Positions 42,503-53,804 are shown, counted from the first letter of the stretch. The stretch is 64,000 nucleotides of DNA from Cynocephalus volans (GCF_027409185.1 NC_084467.1:17288501-17352500); one strand, 5' to 3'. Notes: generated by a model not told the origin, from the letters alone. Made by a program: numbers and translations.

Positions 42503-42779
42503 CATCACTGGGTTCCCATGGGAAATGGGTACAGACCATCTGAAATGAGAACTGTCAAGGAAACTTTGGGATCCACAGCTCACACACCTATAGCACACAC
42601 AGCCCCTCCTTTGCTCCCCATGTTTGGGACTAAATACATCACTTCTTCCAGGGGTCAGGATTCAGGGCAAGCTTAACCCAAACCCCAGCTCTCACAGTGC
42701 AGTTGCAGGCATGGTGGCCCCTTGGCAGGGAAGAGTTTTGGAGCTGGGGGACATTCCTCGCTTCCCCCCAGCCCTGCTC

Positions 42780-43100
42780 CAGGCTGACCTCTGGGAAGGC
42801 TGACCGGAGCCCTCACCCGGGCCGGCCCTCCTCTGAAGACGGTCCTGTGCCTTCCTGTTGCGGTTTGGGCTCTGCAGAAATGCTCCGGCCTTGAACTCAT
42901 TGAGGGCCGGCCCCATGTGAAGCTCGAAGTTTGTTCAGCCGTTTTGGGCTCCTGGTGGCCGGGAGCTCGGCCTTAAGCAAAGTCCAAACTGACCGCAGGT
43001 TTCCAGGGCGACTCGGGAGCGGACAGGCCTATTTATATGTGGTGGATTTTATATCGCCACTTCCTTCCATGCTCAGTTTGTGAAGGTTTTTCTCTAGGGG
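42780..43100. promoter_or_regulatory. Candidate distal WNT4 enhancer, about 14 kb upstream
   Basis: A repeat-free, CpG-enriched segment with clustered motifs. These are an exact NR5A (SF-1) site TCAAGGCCG on the minus strand (42886-42894), an HNF4/NR2F-type CAAAGTCCA (42978-42986), and RUNX cores at 42859-42864, 42992-42997 (reverse) and 43038-43043. These factors are relevant to gonad, adrenal and kidney, where WNT4 acts. Function is inferred from motifs only. Confidence 0.35.
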
Positions 43101-43254
43101 GGAGGAAGCGTGGCCTTCTTTCCACCATCACCCTGACTTTTCCTGGCCCCTCAGAGCTGGGGCTTGGGGGCACTGACCGGATGAAATGAAGTAGGGCTGC
43201 CGAGTGCTTAGGACATGGACACAGACAGACCTGGCTTTGGAGTCTTTAGGTCTC

Positions 43255-43495
43255 AGCCCAATGTCACCTCCTCCAAGAGGCCTTCCCTGACCACTCTGCC
43301 CCTATTTTACTGTCCTCACAGAATTTACCACTGTCTGAATGATCTTGTTATATATTTGTCTTATAGTCTGTCTCCTCCACTAGGATGTCAGCTCCCTGAG
43401 GCCCCAGATGTATCCTCAGTGCCTAGAAACGTGTCAGGCACACAGTACGTGCTCAGTAAAAGGAGGTTGAATAAATGCACAAGTGAACTGTATAG
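43255..43495 (+). repeat. L2
   Basis: GTCACCTCCTCCAAGAGGCC, TTCCCTGACCACTCTGCCCC, GAATTTACCACTGTCTG and GTACGTGCTCAGTAAAAGG. Confidence 0.9.
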
Positions 43496-43499
43496 GCTC

Positions 43500-43640
43500 C
43501 AACAGCGGTTCTCAAACTTTAAGGAGCATCGGAATGTCCCAGTGCATTCATTGTTGACCTGGGGCCCTGCCTGGGGTAGGCAGGATCTGCAGCTGAGCTG
43601 GGGGCCATCCATCCCCTGGGAAAAGCTGCCCTAGGTACCC
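43500..43640 (+). repeat. MER5A-like hAT-Charlie element
   Basis: CAGCGGTTCTCAAACTTTAA, GGAGCATCGGAATGTCCC and GGGGCCCTGCCTGGGG. Confidence 0.7.
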
Positions 43641-43799
43641 TGGGTCCCAGCAGGCCCAGAGCAGGGCAGGACTGGGGCTAAGCTGTGGGCAAGGCTCCCT
43701 AAACACCCTGTCTGGGATCTTGGGAGGGGATCCTGGCAGCAGAAGGTACCTGAGGGGTCTTAGTTGGGGGTATTGGAGGGTGGACCTCCCTTCCCTTTC

Positions 43800-43960
43800 C
43801 TGCCCATGTGAAGCCAGGTTCTCTCTCCATCACAGACATTTGGCTCACAGATCCCACTTTCTTAAAATTCTTTGTTTAATGTCTGTTCTCTCTGCTGACT
43901 TTTAAGTGCCTTAAGGGCAGGGACCCAGTCAGTCTGCAATTGTCATAGATCTAGGCAAGC
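43800..43960 (+). repeat. L2 fragment
   Basis: TTAAGTGCCTTAAGGGCAGG followed by GACCCAGTCAGTC. Confidence 0.6.
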
Positions 43961-44354
43961 AGAGCCTTGACCTTGACCCTGGACCCTGTTCTGGTTGTCT
44001 TTGGCTTGCACTCCATCTCACAGCCTAAGGGGCCAAGGGGATGTGCCCACCCAGAATCCCTTCTACACCCCCTTGAAGACCATACTCTGGATGCTGAAAC
44101 AACCTGCCCAGAGGCCTGAGTCTGCTCCAGGGTCTTTGTGGACCCTTTCCCTGGGCCCTCTCTCTCGAGGGTGGACTTCACTGCAGGGATGAGTGCTGCG
44201 AGGCTGGGGAGTGGCCACGGGCAGATGTTTGGGAGTGTGTGGACAGAGCTTGGATATGTGGGCTGGGGTGTCCACACAGTGAGCGCAGGGTGGGAAGAGA
44301 AAGGGGACAGGTGTAGCTGGGGCCATCATGGTACTCTTGCTGCAGATCTGCAAA

Positions 44355-44420
44355 ACTTAGTCTTGTTTCCAGTTGTATCCCCAGCACCTTGCTTGGAGCC
44401 TGGCACCTGGCTCACCCTCT
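44355..44420 (+). repeat. L2 3' end
   Basis: GTATCCCCAGCACCTTGC and GAGCCTGGCACCTGG. Confidence 0.6.
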
Positions 44421-44499
44421 CCTGACATCTCCCTGGGCTTCTCTGCTTCAAGCCTTCACCCTCCTTAGAAAGCAGGCAAGGGAAAGCCTGGGAAGAACG

Positions 44500-44855
44500 T
44501 GTCTTGGTCCATTTGTGCTGCTGTAACAAAATAACTGAGACTGGAGAATTTACAAAGGACAGAAATTTATTTCCACGGTTCTGGAGGCTGGGAAGTCTAA
44601 GATCAAGGCACTGGTATCTGGTGAGGGGCTTCTTGCGGCATCATCACATGGCAGAAGGTGGAAGAGCAAAAGGGGGTTGAACGTGGTGTCATCACGTGGC
44701 AGAAGAGCAGAAGAGATTGAACCCACTCTTGATAGCCCTTTTCATAATGGCATTAATTGTAAATAGCTCCCCAGAGGCCCTCCCAACCCTGTTGCCTCGG
44801 GGACTAAATTTCAACACATGAATTTTTGGAGGGACAAAACATTCAAACCATAGCA
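44500..44855 (-). mobile_element. Solo LTR of the ERVL-MaLR group (MLT1/MST-like)
   Basis: On the minus strand it starts TGCTATGGTTTGAATGTTTT and ends CAGCACAAATGGACCAAGACA. Between are the complements of GAAATTTATTTCCACGG and TTCTGGAGGCTGGGAAGTC. TG...CA ends are kept, but I see no matching 5-bp duplication. Non-coding. Confidence 0.75.
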
Positions 44856-44859
44856 CCTC

Positions 44860-45060
44860 ACATGTTCATCACTTACTGAGGGCATGCTGTTGTGTCCAGC
44901 TCTTCCTTAATGTCCCTGTTTAGTCCTCTCAGTGTCCAGCAGGTTCGGTAACGTTTTCCCTATGATGCTCAGGGTGGGGAGGTGACTCGTCCAAGGCCAC
45001 ACAGCTGGTAGAAGACCCTTGCTCCTCTGACTCCAAAGCCAGTGCTCACAGCTCTGGGGA
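44860..45060 (+). repeat. MIR
   Basis: GGAGGTGACTCGTCCAAGG, CCACACAGCTGGTAGAAG and ACTCCAAAGCCAGTGCTCAC. Confidence 0.75.
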
Positions 45061-45427
45061 GCTCATTTCTTGGCAAACAGCACGTAGGTGGGTGCACGTG
45101 CTGAGGAAGGCCTGTTACTAGAGGGGTGATGAGGTGTGAAGGGGAGGGGCATGGCTCTGAAGCATGTCCTGGAGGGGACAAGGACAGGTCCCAGGTCAGA
45201 CAGGAAGACCGTGGCCACCAGGGTGTCAGTAGTGTTGAGAGACTCCATGGGAGCTTCATCAGACCACCCAGAGCCTCCCCAAATAAACACTAGTCAAGTT
45301 AACAAAGCCAGCTGCACCAACACAGCGTCAGCTCAAGCCCTCTGGCTCCCCTCCGCTAGGTGCCTGTCCCCAAAAGCAGGACTCACCATGGGGTCCTGAG
45401 GAAGGACTCTCATAGTCCAGTGTCCCT

Positions 45428-45658
45428 TCAGGACAGTTGAGAGCCCTCAGTGACCCTCAGGACAGGGGTGAGCCCTCAGTGTCGTCACCTCAGGACAGGG
45501 GTGAGCCCTCAGTGACCCTCAGGACAGGGAAGAGCCCTCAGAGTCCACTCAGGACAGGGGTGAGCCCTCAGTGACCCTCAGGACAGAGGTGAGCCCTCAG
45601 TGTCCACTCAGGACAGGGGTGAGCCCTCAGTGACCCTCAGGACAGGGAAGAGCCCTCT
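45428..45658. repeat. Minisatellite, eight units of about 29-33 bp
   Basis: Each unit is close to CTCAGGACAGGGGTGAGCC followed by CTCAGTGACC. Eight copies are adjacent, with two unit types (ending GTGACC and GTGTCCA) partly alternating as a dimer. No flanking protein genes, leader or spacer variability, so it is not a CRISPR array. Confidence 0.95.
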
Positions 45659-45669
45659 GGGCAGGGCCC

Positions 45670-45880
45670 TTGCAGTCAGTCAGTGTTTAATCACGTCAGG
45701 CATTACACTAATTTCATCTAATTTCATGGTCATAACAGCTCAAGGGGGTAGTTACAGTTATTGTCCTCATGCTGCATATGAAGTCACAGACCATCAGAGC
45801 AATGGAGTGACTAGCCTGAGGTCCCAAAGCTGCAGGTGGCAGAGGTGGGATTTGGTGCAATGTCTCTGATGCCTGAGCCC
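45670..45880 (+). repeat. MIR
   Basis: TCATGGTCATAACAGCTCAA, ACTAGCCTGAGGTCCC and GCAGGTGGCAGAGGTGGG. Confidence 0.75.
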
Positions 45881-46544
45881 AGAAGCTTGCTCGCCACAGT
45901 GTTGTCTGGGTGTCACTGAGCCTTGGGCAGTGTGGCCGGAGGAGCTGGAAGAGGTGAGTTCCAACTCTGGCTCCCCTGGGCTCCCAAACTGACCTGAGGT
46001 GAGGGTGTAGCATCTGGGGCTGTGGGAGCTGGGTGGACAGGGAGCAATGGCAGAGGGGCGTACGGAAGGACAGGAAAGCAGGCAGCACAGTGCCAACCCC
46101 TAGCAGGAAACACCTTTGCTTGCTTGGTCAGGCTGTGGGCAGAGGGCAGCTGTGTGGGGTGGCCACTGCCACCAGCTGGAGATGGTTTCTAAGGGCAGAG
46201 GGTAAACAGTCACCTTGGCTACTTGGGAGTGCCACTGGTGGGTGATGGGGCAGCTCTGGAACATTGTGGAAAGTGCAGGAGGGAAAGTGGAGGCCTCGGG
46301 TTCTGAGAGCAGGCTGGGGGACATATGCTGGAGATCCTGAGGAGCCAGCTGTCACAGGAGCTGGCCCAGCTGGGAGGGCCAGGGTTACCTCCTCCCCAGG
46401 GAGGAGGGTCCTGGCGAGGGACATCAGGGAGGCTTCTGCTCTGCTCAAGCTGGCAATGCCTTGTGTGGTGGGAGAGAAAGAGGGCAGCAGGTTTCTTACT
46501 AATCACTACTCCTTTCTGATCACATAGTACGACGGGCCGTCTGC

Positions 46545-46670
46545 TTTCCATTTCATTCGTGCATCCAACAGACAGGAGCCAAGCCAGGCTCTGAGCGCGA
46601 CCCTGCAGTGCCGCAGGGAAGACACAGGCGCAGGCTTCACGCAGCTTACAGTCTCGAGAGTTGTTTGGGT
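46545..46670 (-). repeat. L2 fragment
   Basis: TTCATTCGTGCATCCAACAG, CCAGGCTCTGAGC and CAGCTTACAGTCTCGAG. Confidence 0.55.
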
Positions 46671-47049
46671 CCCCTCCCAGCTTTTGTTTGCAACTAGCTT
46701 AAGCAAAACAAAACAAAACACAGCATACGGAGGAGAGAGATCATGTAATTGGGAAGACGTTCATCTGTGGCTGCTCCAGGGAAAAAGGACATTTCCAGGC
46801 TCAGCTGCTCTCTTTTCATCTCCTACTTTCTCTGTTGGGGCTTCATTCTCACCTGGGCATTCTCCATGGGCAGGGAAGCTGGCTGCCCGAATTGGTCTCC
46901 CTACAGTGCCCCCCACCCCCTATCAACATCCATATGTCCAGCCTTAATCCAGACCTACCTCTGGAATCATTTGGTGGGGGAGAAATCATGATCCTGAGAA
47001 AGAGACGAAAGCAATGTGTCCACAACTGGGAAGACAGATATTCAAGGAC

Positions 47050-47485
47050 TGATTCAACCAATACTCATTTAATTATAATTGCAACTGGCCCTACAAGGGA
47101 GAAATAAATGGGGGAATCTGATCTGGTCTGAGAAATCAAGGAAGGCTTCCTTGAGGAGGTGGCCTTTGGACAGAGATTTGAAGCCCAAGCAGGAGTTAAC
47201 TGGCCCAGGATGTGGAAGACTGTTCCAAGCAGGGGAACAGCAGCTGTGAGGTTGGGCACAGAGAGCCACGGGGCGGGGGCAAGAGACGAAAGGGTAGGGA
47301 GGCCAGCAGGGTCAGCCCATGTGGGCCTCTCTGTGGAGGTGACAGTAAGAATTTTGGAGTTTCTAGAGAGCAATAGGAAGCCATTGGAGAGTTTTAACTG
47401 GGGGTGGCATCATCGAATACATGTTCTATAAAGATCTCTCTGGGCACACTATGGAGAATGGATTGAGGGGGGCAGGTGGGTGCTG
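47050..47485 (-). repeat. L2
   Basis: GATTCAACCAATACTCATTT, GAAGGCTTCCTTGAGGAGG, GGAAGACTGTTCCAAGCAGG and AGCAATAGGAAGCCATTGGA, in inverse L2 order. Confidence 0.85.
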
Positions 47486-47689
47486 AGAGACCATGTGGTT
47501 GGCTCTGGTAGTAACCCAGGCAGGAGATGGCCTAAGTAAGGGAGTGACATAGGAGACAAAAAGGTGGATACATTTGAAATACATTTTGGAGGTAAATTAA
47601 CAGGATTTGGTGCCTGCTTGGATGGGGGAAGGGGTGAGGAGAGAGAAACACTGGAAGGATGGCTTCTAGATTTCTGGATCGCATGGCAG

Positions 47690-47835
47690 TCCTACAGAGT
47701 GGGGATAATTGTCCCTCATTTCTCAGCACTAGAAACTGAGGCTCAGAGACAGGAGATGACTTGCCCGCGGTCACACAGCATGTGAGGATCTGTGTCTGGA
47801 TTTAAACTCCAGTCTGCCTGTTTTCAAAATGCATG
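47690..47835 (+). repeat. MIR
   Basis: AGAAACTGAGGCTCAGAGAC, TTGCCCGCGGTCACACAGC and TTAAACTCCAGTCTGCC. Confidence 0.85.
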
Positions 47836-48109
47836 TTTTTCTTCTCTAGGTTTCTCTCTCTGCCTTTATCTCCTCCATTAAGGCTTTGGGAAATGAGGGG
47901 CCGGTTTAGAAAGGCCTGAGGAACCCAACTCCTGCTGAGCATGCTGCTGAGGCAAATGAGTTGCCCGAGGGGTCTAGAAAGTCCATAGCCCAGAGCCCAG
48001 GTCAGAAGGCTGGTCAGAGAGAAGCCTGGGAGAGGACGCCAGCCTCTTCCACCCCTGACAGCCAAGATATGCAAATCTCTTGGTGTGTGTGTCGTGTAGA
48101 CTGGAGAAT

Positions 48110-48320
48110 TTCAGTGTCACAGGACAAGCAGGGACTCTGGAGTCAGGCCTGGAGGTTGGATCCTGGCCCTGCGAGCTCTGGCTCTCTCCAAGACTTGGTT
48201 CCTGCTTGTAAGACGATGCCTACAAATCCTACCTCGGAGGGTGATTGCAAGGCTGAGGTGAAGCCTTGGTACTGAGTCGGGGCCTGCAAACTGTAGCTAT
48301 CATAATTCTCTTATGCTAAC
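48110..48320 (-). repeat. MIR
   Basis: GGACTCTGGAGTCAGGCCTG, GCGAGCTCTGGCTCTCTCC and GGTGATTGCAAGGCTGAGG. Confidence 0.75.
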
Positions 48321-48694
48321 CTTGAGGTTTGACTAATACAGAGAGAGTCGAGCAGGTTTCCCTGTTGGAGATTCTGGGATGGGGATTCCCAGAGGTGGGA
48401 ATATTGCAGAGATATATCCTCAGAGCACTTATGCGAGACAGCTGGTACCAGCGCCAGCCCGGGCACCTTGAATTTGTGTCCTTACTCTCCATGGCTTAGT
48501 AAAACTTTTTCTTCTCTAGGAAACCTCTGCCCACCTCTATCCAGAGCGCACCTCCCTTCCTCCAGGCCGTGAAGTCCCAGTGGACTTGTCCCCAACATGG
48601 CTGTCTTCTTGTGATCAAGCCTTCCTGAAAGACCCCTCAGGTCCCAGAAAGTGAAACCATGTGGAGTCATCCAATCAGGTGAGTGACCTGGATT

Positions 48695-48830
48695 TACTCA
48701 ACTTCACTGTCCTCTTGTTAACTCAGGGATCCAGAAGAGATGAGACCACCTTCCCCAGAGCTTGTCGTGAGGACTCAATGCGATGGTACCTGTGAGGTGC
48801 CCAACGCAGCATAAAGAGCACCTCCCTTTG
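48695..48830 (-). repeat. MIR fragment
   Basis: TTGTCGTGAGGACTCAATGC, ACCTGTGAGGTGCCC and AGCATAAAGAGC. Confidence 0.6.
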
Positions 48831-48859
48831 CAGGCTTGTGCCTGTCTCCTTTCCAGACC

Positions 48860-48975
48860 ACGAGTCTCACAGAAGGAAGGGCTTGTACCTCAAGGGCCCC
48901 TGACAACTTGGAGCCTGGCAGGATACCTGGCACATAGTTGGTGCTCAGTTAAGGCCTGTTGAATGAATGTGTCCC
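48860..48975 (+). repeat. L2 3' end
   Basis: GATACCTGGCACATAGTTGG then CCTGTTGAATGAATG. Confidence 0.8.
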
Positions 48976-49014
48976 CTTTCCTGGTGTCCCTAGCAGTGCC
49001 TTGCACACGATTGA

Positions 49015-49260
49015 GAGGCAGGACAGGGTAGGGTTAGGAGAATGGGTTTGGGGTCTGATAGACCTGGCTTCAAATGCTGCCCCCGACTCATTCCAGCTAT
49101 GATGCTTCAAGTCACTTCACTTCACCTGCTTCCTTTTATGCAAAATAGGATTAACAGGCCACCCTCTGGGGTTCTGTGATAATTCACAAATCACATTATT
49201 CACGCATGTGAAATGCTTAATACATACATGATGGGAGCTGCAGTTACGATGATTAACCAT
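49015..49260 (-). repeat. MIR
   Basis: GGTCTGATAGACCTGGCTTC, TTATTCACGCATGTGAAATG and ATGGGAGCTGCAGTTACGAT. Confidence 0.7.
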
Positions 49261-49269
49261 CTAACTCCC

Positions 49270-49790
49270 ATGTCTGTGGCTGCCCAATGCGGTGGGCCTA
49301 TGTGGGTGGCTTGCCCAGTATCTGTCCCCTTCCCCCTCCCAGATAGCCTTGCTCTTGGTTTGGGGATCCATGGATAGGGACTGACTCCACTTCTGATGCC
49401 AGGGAGGGGCAGGACTAAGTCAATAGTGCATTTCGACCCCTTGTCTCAGTGTTTGGTTTAGGGCTAGGCATGTGACCCTCACCTGCCATGTCAGCGTGCA
49501 GGATTTTTGCTGAGAATTCCAGGGCAGAGAGGCTTCTCTAATACCCTGCTGTGTACAAATAAGGCAATTTTTGTGTTGGGAACTGGTAGCAGGTGTCTTG
49601 GGACTAGAAGGGAGCCAGTCTTGAAAAAGGCAGGCCAAATGAGGGAAAGAAACTGGACCCTTGCTGGCACTGGTAAGTTGCTGGACCAAGCCTTTCCTGA
49701 AGGACTTTTCAATAACGTGAGCCAATAAAGCACCTTTATTGTTTAAGGCTGTTTGAATTCGGTTTTCTGTTCCTTGTAACCAAAATCATC
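49270..49790 (+). repeat. MLT1-like MaLR LTR fragment
   Basis: GGCTAGGCATGTGACCCTC, then GTTTAAGGCTGTTTGAATTC and TTTTCTGTTCCTTGTAACC near the 3' end. Confidence 0.55.
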
Positions 49791-50089
49791 CTTATGGATA
49801 CAGCCCATAGACTTCTCCACCTTGTGTAGTTGTCACTTCCTTTCCGTGGGTGGGGTGACATCGGCTCAGTCCACATTTCCTCCATGAGCACATGGACTCT
49901 GTGAGAACCAGCTGACGCTGCTGCTTGTTGGAAACCAGACCACCCAGAAGCCGAAAGATTATGGAAACATAAAGAAAACCAGAGTGGGGAAAAATCCAAG
50001 TGAATCCTTCCAGAATAACCAAAAAGAAAAAAGAAGTGGTGGCAACTCTAATAGCAAAATAATTGACTACCACACTCAGAATGGGTAGG

Positions 50090-50520
50090 CTTCTGATTGA
50101 CGAGGGAGGCCCCAATCCAAGGGTGTGTCACCCCTGCAGGGAATGTTCACTGCTCCTGCCTCCCGGCTTCCTCTCCCCTGCAGGCAACACTCTGGTTTCA
50201 TTTCCTGGAATTACCTCAAGTGGCCCACCTTTCCGTAGGTAAAGGTGGGCTACCCAGAAGCTCCTTCGCTGGAATGGAATCTTGCGGTGGAGAGAGTGAT
50301 CTGTTCATGCCTGGGGCAGGATGCTCACCATATCATTCCAATCACGAGCCAATGTACCTTCTACTTTCTCAGCTCTGCTGTGTCCCTGGTTCCCAAGCCT
50401 GGTGCTCCAGCCCCCTCTGGATCGCGACCTCCCAGTAGCCTTCCAATATATTTCCTTTTGCTAAAGTTAGCAAAGGTCATTTCCGTTGCTTGTAACCAGA
50501 GTCCTCTGTGATACACCTGC
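50090..50520 (+). repeat. MLT1-like MaLR LTR fragment
   Basis: TTCCAATATATTTCCTTTTGC, TTTCCGTTGCTTGTAACC and AGAGTCCTCTGTGATACACC resemble the 3' end of the preceding copy. Confidence 0.55.
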
Positions 50521-51628
50521 TTAGGGGGCTGTGACAAGGTGGGAGAGGGGTTTGTTGTTCGTTGAGAAGCCTTGTCACACGTAGGCTGGGTGATTTCCCA
50601 CGAGGCTCTGGCGCGCACTCGGTGCATTCACTCTGGGAAAGGCCAGCTGCGTGACTGTGAAGGGGTCCTCAAATTCATATTCGTAGTAGGCAGGTCTTGT
50701 CAGCAGGCTGGATACACAACACAGTTTGCTGCTGGAGTGATTAATAAAAGAGAAATCAGTTTCAAGGAATTCCTGAACTCACAGTAGTTTTAACAAAAAA
50801 TTACCATTAATTAGGTTGTTTCTCATTTAACAAATACTAAATGTACAATCTGGGGAAATGTTCACATGGAGAAGGGGTGCTCCTCTTGAAACATGGGGGT
50901 GCGATGAGCACAGGTGTGTCCTGCAGGACCACAGAGGTCACCTGTCCTTGCCATCCAGGCCCCACTTGCCTTCTCTCCAGGATGTCACCCAGATAGAGTT
51001 CTGGAAGACTGGCTCCGCCCACTGACTCCAGAGGTGGCATGTGACTCAGATCTGGCCAGTCAGAGCATCGGATCTCCCTGGCCACAGTGATTGGTTCAGG
51101 GGCGGGGAAATGACCCAATGAGAGCCAAGGAGAAGCCACCAGAGTTTTGCCGGGGCTGCTGCGGGGTGGTGGGGTTGGGGATGGAAACGCCTACTGTGGC
51201 TTAGAGGATTTAAACCTGAAGAGGGGCAGAGGTCGGGAGTGGGTGAGGGTGACAGGCTATGAGAAGAAACCTGTCTGTGAATGGAGCCTGCACAGAGGAC
51301 AGAGGGGTGGGCCCTGGTGACACAGTTCACTGCTCTGCCCAGGCCTCCTGGGGTCAGCCCACCTGGGACTTCTCTGTCGCAGGAGCCAGAGTCCCCTTTT
51401 CACTTAAGCCCCTCAAGGGTCCTAACAGACACACGGGAGAGGTGGTGCTGGAATTCCCAGACTCAGTTGGAAAAGCATCCAGTTGTCATCAACCTCAGAG
51501 AGACCTGCTTCTTGGAGAAGGCACATTCGGTGTAAGTCAACCAAGATGCATCTGGTGAAGGGACCTGCTTTCCTTGTGGGGTGAGAAGTCCACTGGGACC
51601 CGCCTCACCATGGGGGACTCATTTTAAA

Positions 51629-51784
51629 GTTGCCAGATTTTGCCAATAAAAATATGGGACGTCTAGTTGAATTTGAATTCAGATAACAATGGATAATTTT
51701 TTAGTATGTCTCATGCAATAGTTGCGACGTGCTTATGCTCAATAATTTTCACCGTTTATCTGAAATTCAAATTTATCTGGCGAC
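51629..51784. repeat. Palindromic DNA-transposon remnant (hairpin MITE)
   Basis: The left arm begins GTTGCCAGATTTTGCC and the right arm ends ATTTATCTGGCGAC. The internal arms GAATTTGAATTCAGATAAC and GTTTATCTGAAATTCAAAT are inverted copies. The whole is an imperfect 156-bp palindrome. I recognise the consensus as an old mammalian element but cannot name the family with certainty. Confidence 0.75.
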
Positions 51785-52199
51785 TCTACCCCAGACTTCC
51801 TCTGAAGTCTCCCGGACAGGTGTGTTGCTGACATGAGGCAGAGGCAGGCAGGGGGCACGTGAGCTGTCACTGGATGGAGTGGGAGCCTGGAGGGGTGACC
51901 TGGGGGGAACTGAAGAAGGGGAGAAGGAAGAGAGCAGAGGGGATGGGGGTCACTGAGGGGTCTGCAAGTGGGGGAAGCTGAGGCCCAGCAGGGGAGGCGT
52001 AGTGGGTATGGCAAGCTCTGCCCCCGCAGTGGCCGGAGCCCCCTCGAGGACCAAGCGCTCCTCTCCTCACCCCTGCTCCAGGTGTCCATGTTTGTACCTC
52101 GTGACCCTCCAGCTGCAGTAGATTGGACAAGGAGGACACCTGACCCGAGGGCAGCCAGTCTGAGGCCAGTGGCTTTCACTGTGACTCAGTGAGAAGAGC

Positions 52200-52510
52200 T
52201 GAAGTGGCCCGATCGGATCCCCTGCCTGGGCTTAGGTGCGAGAAGAGCTGGGGCAGCTGGCGGTGGGAGCTGAGTGCAGGGAGGTCTGGGGGGCGCTGAG
52301 AGGCCGGGAGGGGCCTGTGCAAAGGGAGCCGTGAGGGAGGGAAGCTGTGCGAGCGCAGCGGTGGGGAGGCTGGGAAGGGACACAGGCATGTGGGGCGTGC
52401 GGCCGGGGTGGAGGACAGTACGGGGAGCTGTGTTAGGGGTGGGGGGTGAAGGGGAGACCCAAGGCCGACTCCGTAACGGCTCCGTTTACCACCGCTCCTC
52501 GCCATTCCGT
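52200..52510. promoter_or_regulatory. Orphan CpG-rich segment about 23.5 kb upstream of WNT4
   Basis: By my count about 21 CpGs in 310 bp of GC-rich unique DNA (around GAGCGCAGCGGTGG, GGCGTGCGGCCGGGG and CGACTCCGTAACGG). This would satisfy usual CpG-island thresholds. No exon or repeat explains it. Confidence 0.5.
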
Positions 52511-52854
52511 GCACATCACTGCAGTAACACACCACGGCTCCTTGCATCCTAAAAGTCCTGAAGTGACCAGGAGTGACTCGTCCAGGTCACAGCGACAGCT
52601 TGGGGCAGAGCCCCAGGAACTGTGTAAAGGGAACTGCTGGGGTGAGAAGCATTAAAATGCCAAGGAGTGACTGACGGCCAGACCCCAAGTTTGCAAAGCT
52701 CCAGGCTCACCTTGGTATTGACTGGACATTTGAGTCAGAAGGAAGTTTCTTGTGTGGTTTCTATTAGATGCTGCCTGAAAAGCCTCATGGAGGGCTGGGG
52801 GCCATATGGAAATTCAACTGATGCTCACTGGACTCCTCCTGTCCCATGGCAGGA

Positions 52855-53290
52855 GGGTCTTAAACTAGGTCTTGGGGCTCCAGAGATGACCCCACTCTTG
52901 AGAAGCTCCCAATCTGGTAGGGAGCAGGCCCCTGAGGAATGAGTACTCTGTTTCAGTGTGAGGCACCAGGAGGTGCAGGAGATGCTCCTGGACACAGAAG
53001 AGGAAGAGTCCAACTCTGCCTGGTGGGTCAAGGAGGGCTTCCTGGAGGAGGTGGCCCTTGAGTAGAGCCACAAGGATGAGTTTGCTGGGGAAGAAGGCAG
53101 GCGAGACTTTGGAGGTGAGGGCACCGAGAAGCGAGAGTTCCTGATGTCTTCAGGAAAAGAAGAGGTTGGATTAGAGATGAGGACTTGAGACTTGTCTGTC
53201 TGGAGGTCACATATGGATGAGGCTTGGCCAAGGAGGGGGCAGAGTCCAGGGTCACAGGCTGCTGCTTTTGGGGGCCAGGCAGGCATGTGA
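52855..53290 (-). repeat. L2
   Basis: GAGAAGCTCCCAATCTGG, GAGGGCTTCCTGGAGGAGG and TGGCCCTTGAGTAGAGCC. Confidence 0.75.
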
Positions 53291-53477
53291 ATGAGCTAAG
53301 TTGGTCAGGGGTTGTGGAGATCATATGACCTTCTGTGTCTGGCTTCTGTTTCCCACTTTTAAAAGATCAGGGATCTAATAATTGTTCTTTAATTAAAAGA
53401 AGCCACAGTGCAGCAATAAAGGGCAGATGTCAAGGTGGCCAACTGGAAAGTCCACAGACTGCCTAAAGCAGAGGCCC

Positions 53478-53672
53478 TAGACCCTGGTTATCCACTAGAC
53501 TCACCAGGGGCACTTTTACAACATAGGATGCCTGGACCCCACCCCCACCCCCACCCCCAGAGATTCTGACTTCATTGGTCCAGGGTGGGGCCCAGCTGCA
53601 AAATATTTTAATAGCTGCCCAGGTGATTCGAATTTGATGCTGAGGTGCAGCCGGGGATGAGAACCACTGGTC
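53478..53672 (-). repeat. MER5-type hAT-Charlie element
   Basis: CCTGGTTATCCACTAGACTC, TGCCTGGACCCCACCCCC, AGAGATTCTGACTTCATTGG, GCCCAGGTGATTCGAATTTG and GATGAGAACCACTG give a complete short element. Confidence 0.8.
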
Positions 53673-53804
53673 CAGAAGGAATGCCAGTTGGTGCCTTGCA
53701 GGAAGGTGTCTTCTCAAATATTTTGATTTTTCAAGAAAAGTCAGAAATTGGGATTTTTCTGTGAAATCTCCCTATTTTTAAACAGTGGCTTGATTTAAAA
53801 AAAT

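Noticed and set aside
45428-45658. Possible CRISPR array
   Set aside because: Units are directly adjacent with no unique spacers, in a mammalian genome; it is a minisatellite.
49792-50115. 107-codon minus-strand frame with a hydrophobic, membrane-like stretch
   Set aside because: The hydrophobic run comes from an AAGAAAAAAGAAG-type tract on the other strand between two MLT1-like fragments. No family similarity and no splice sites supporting a gene.
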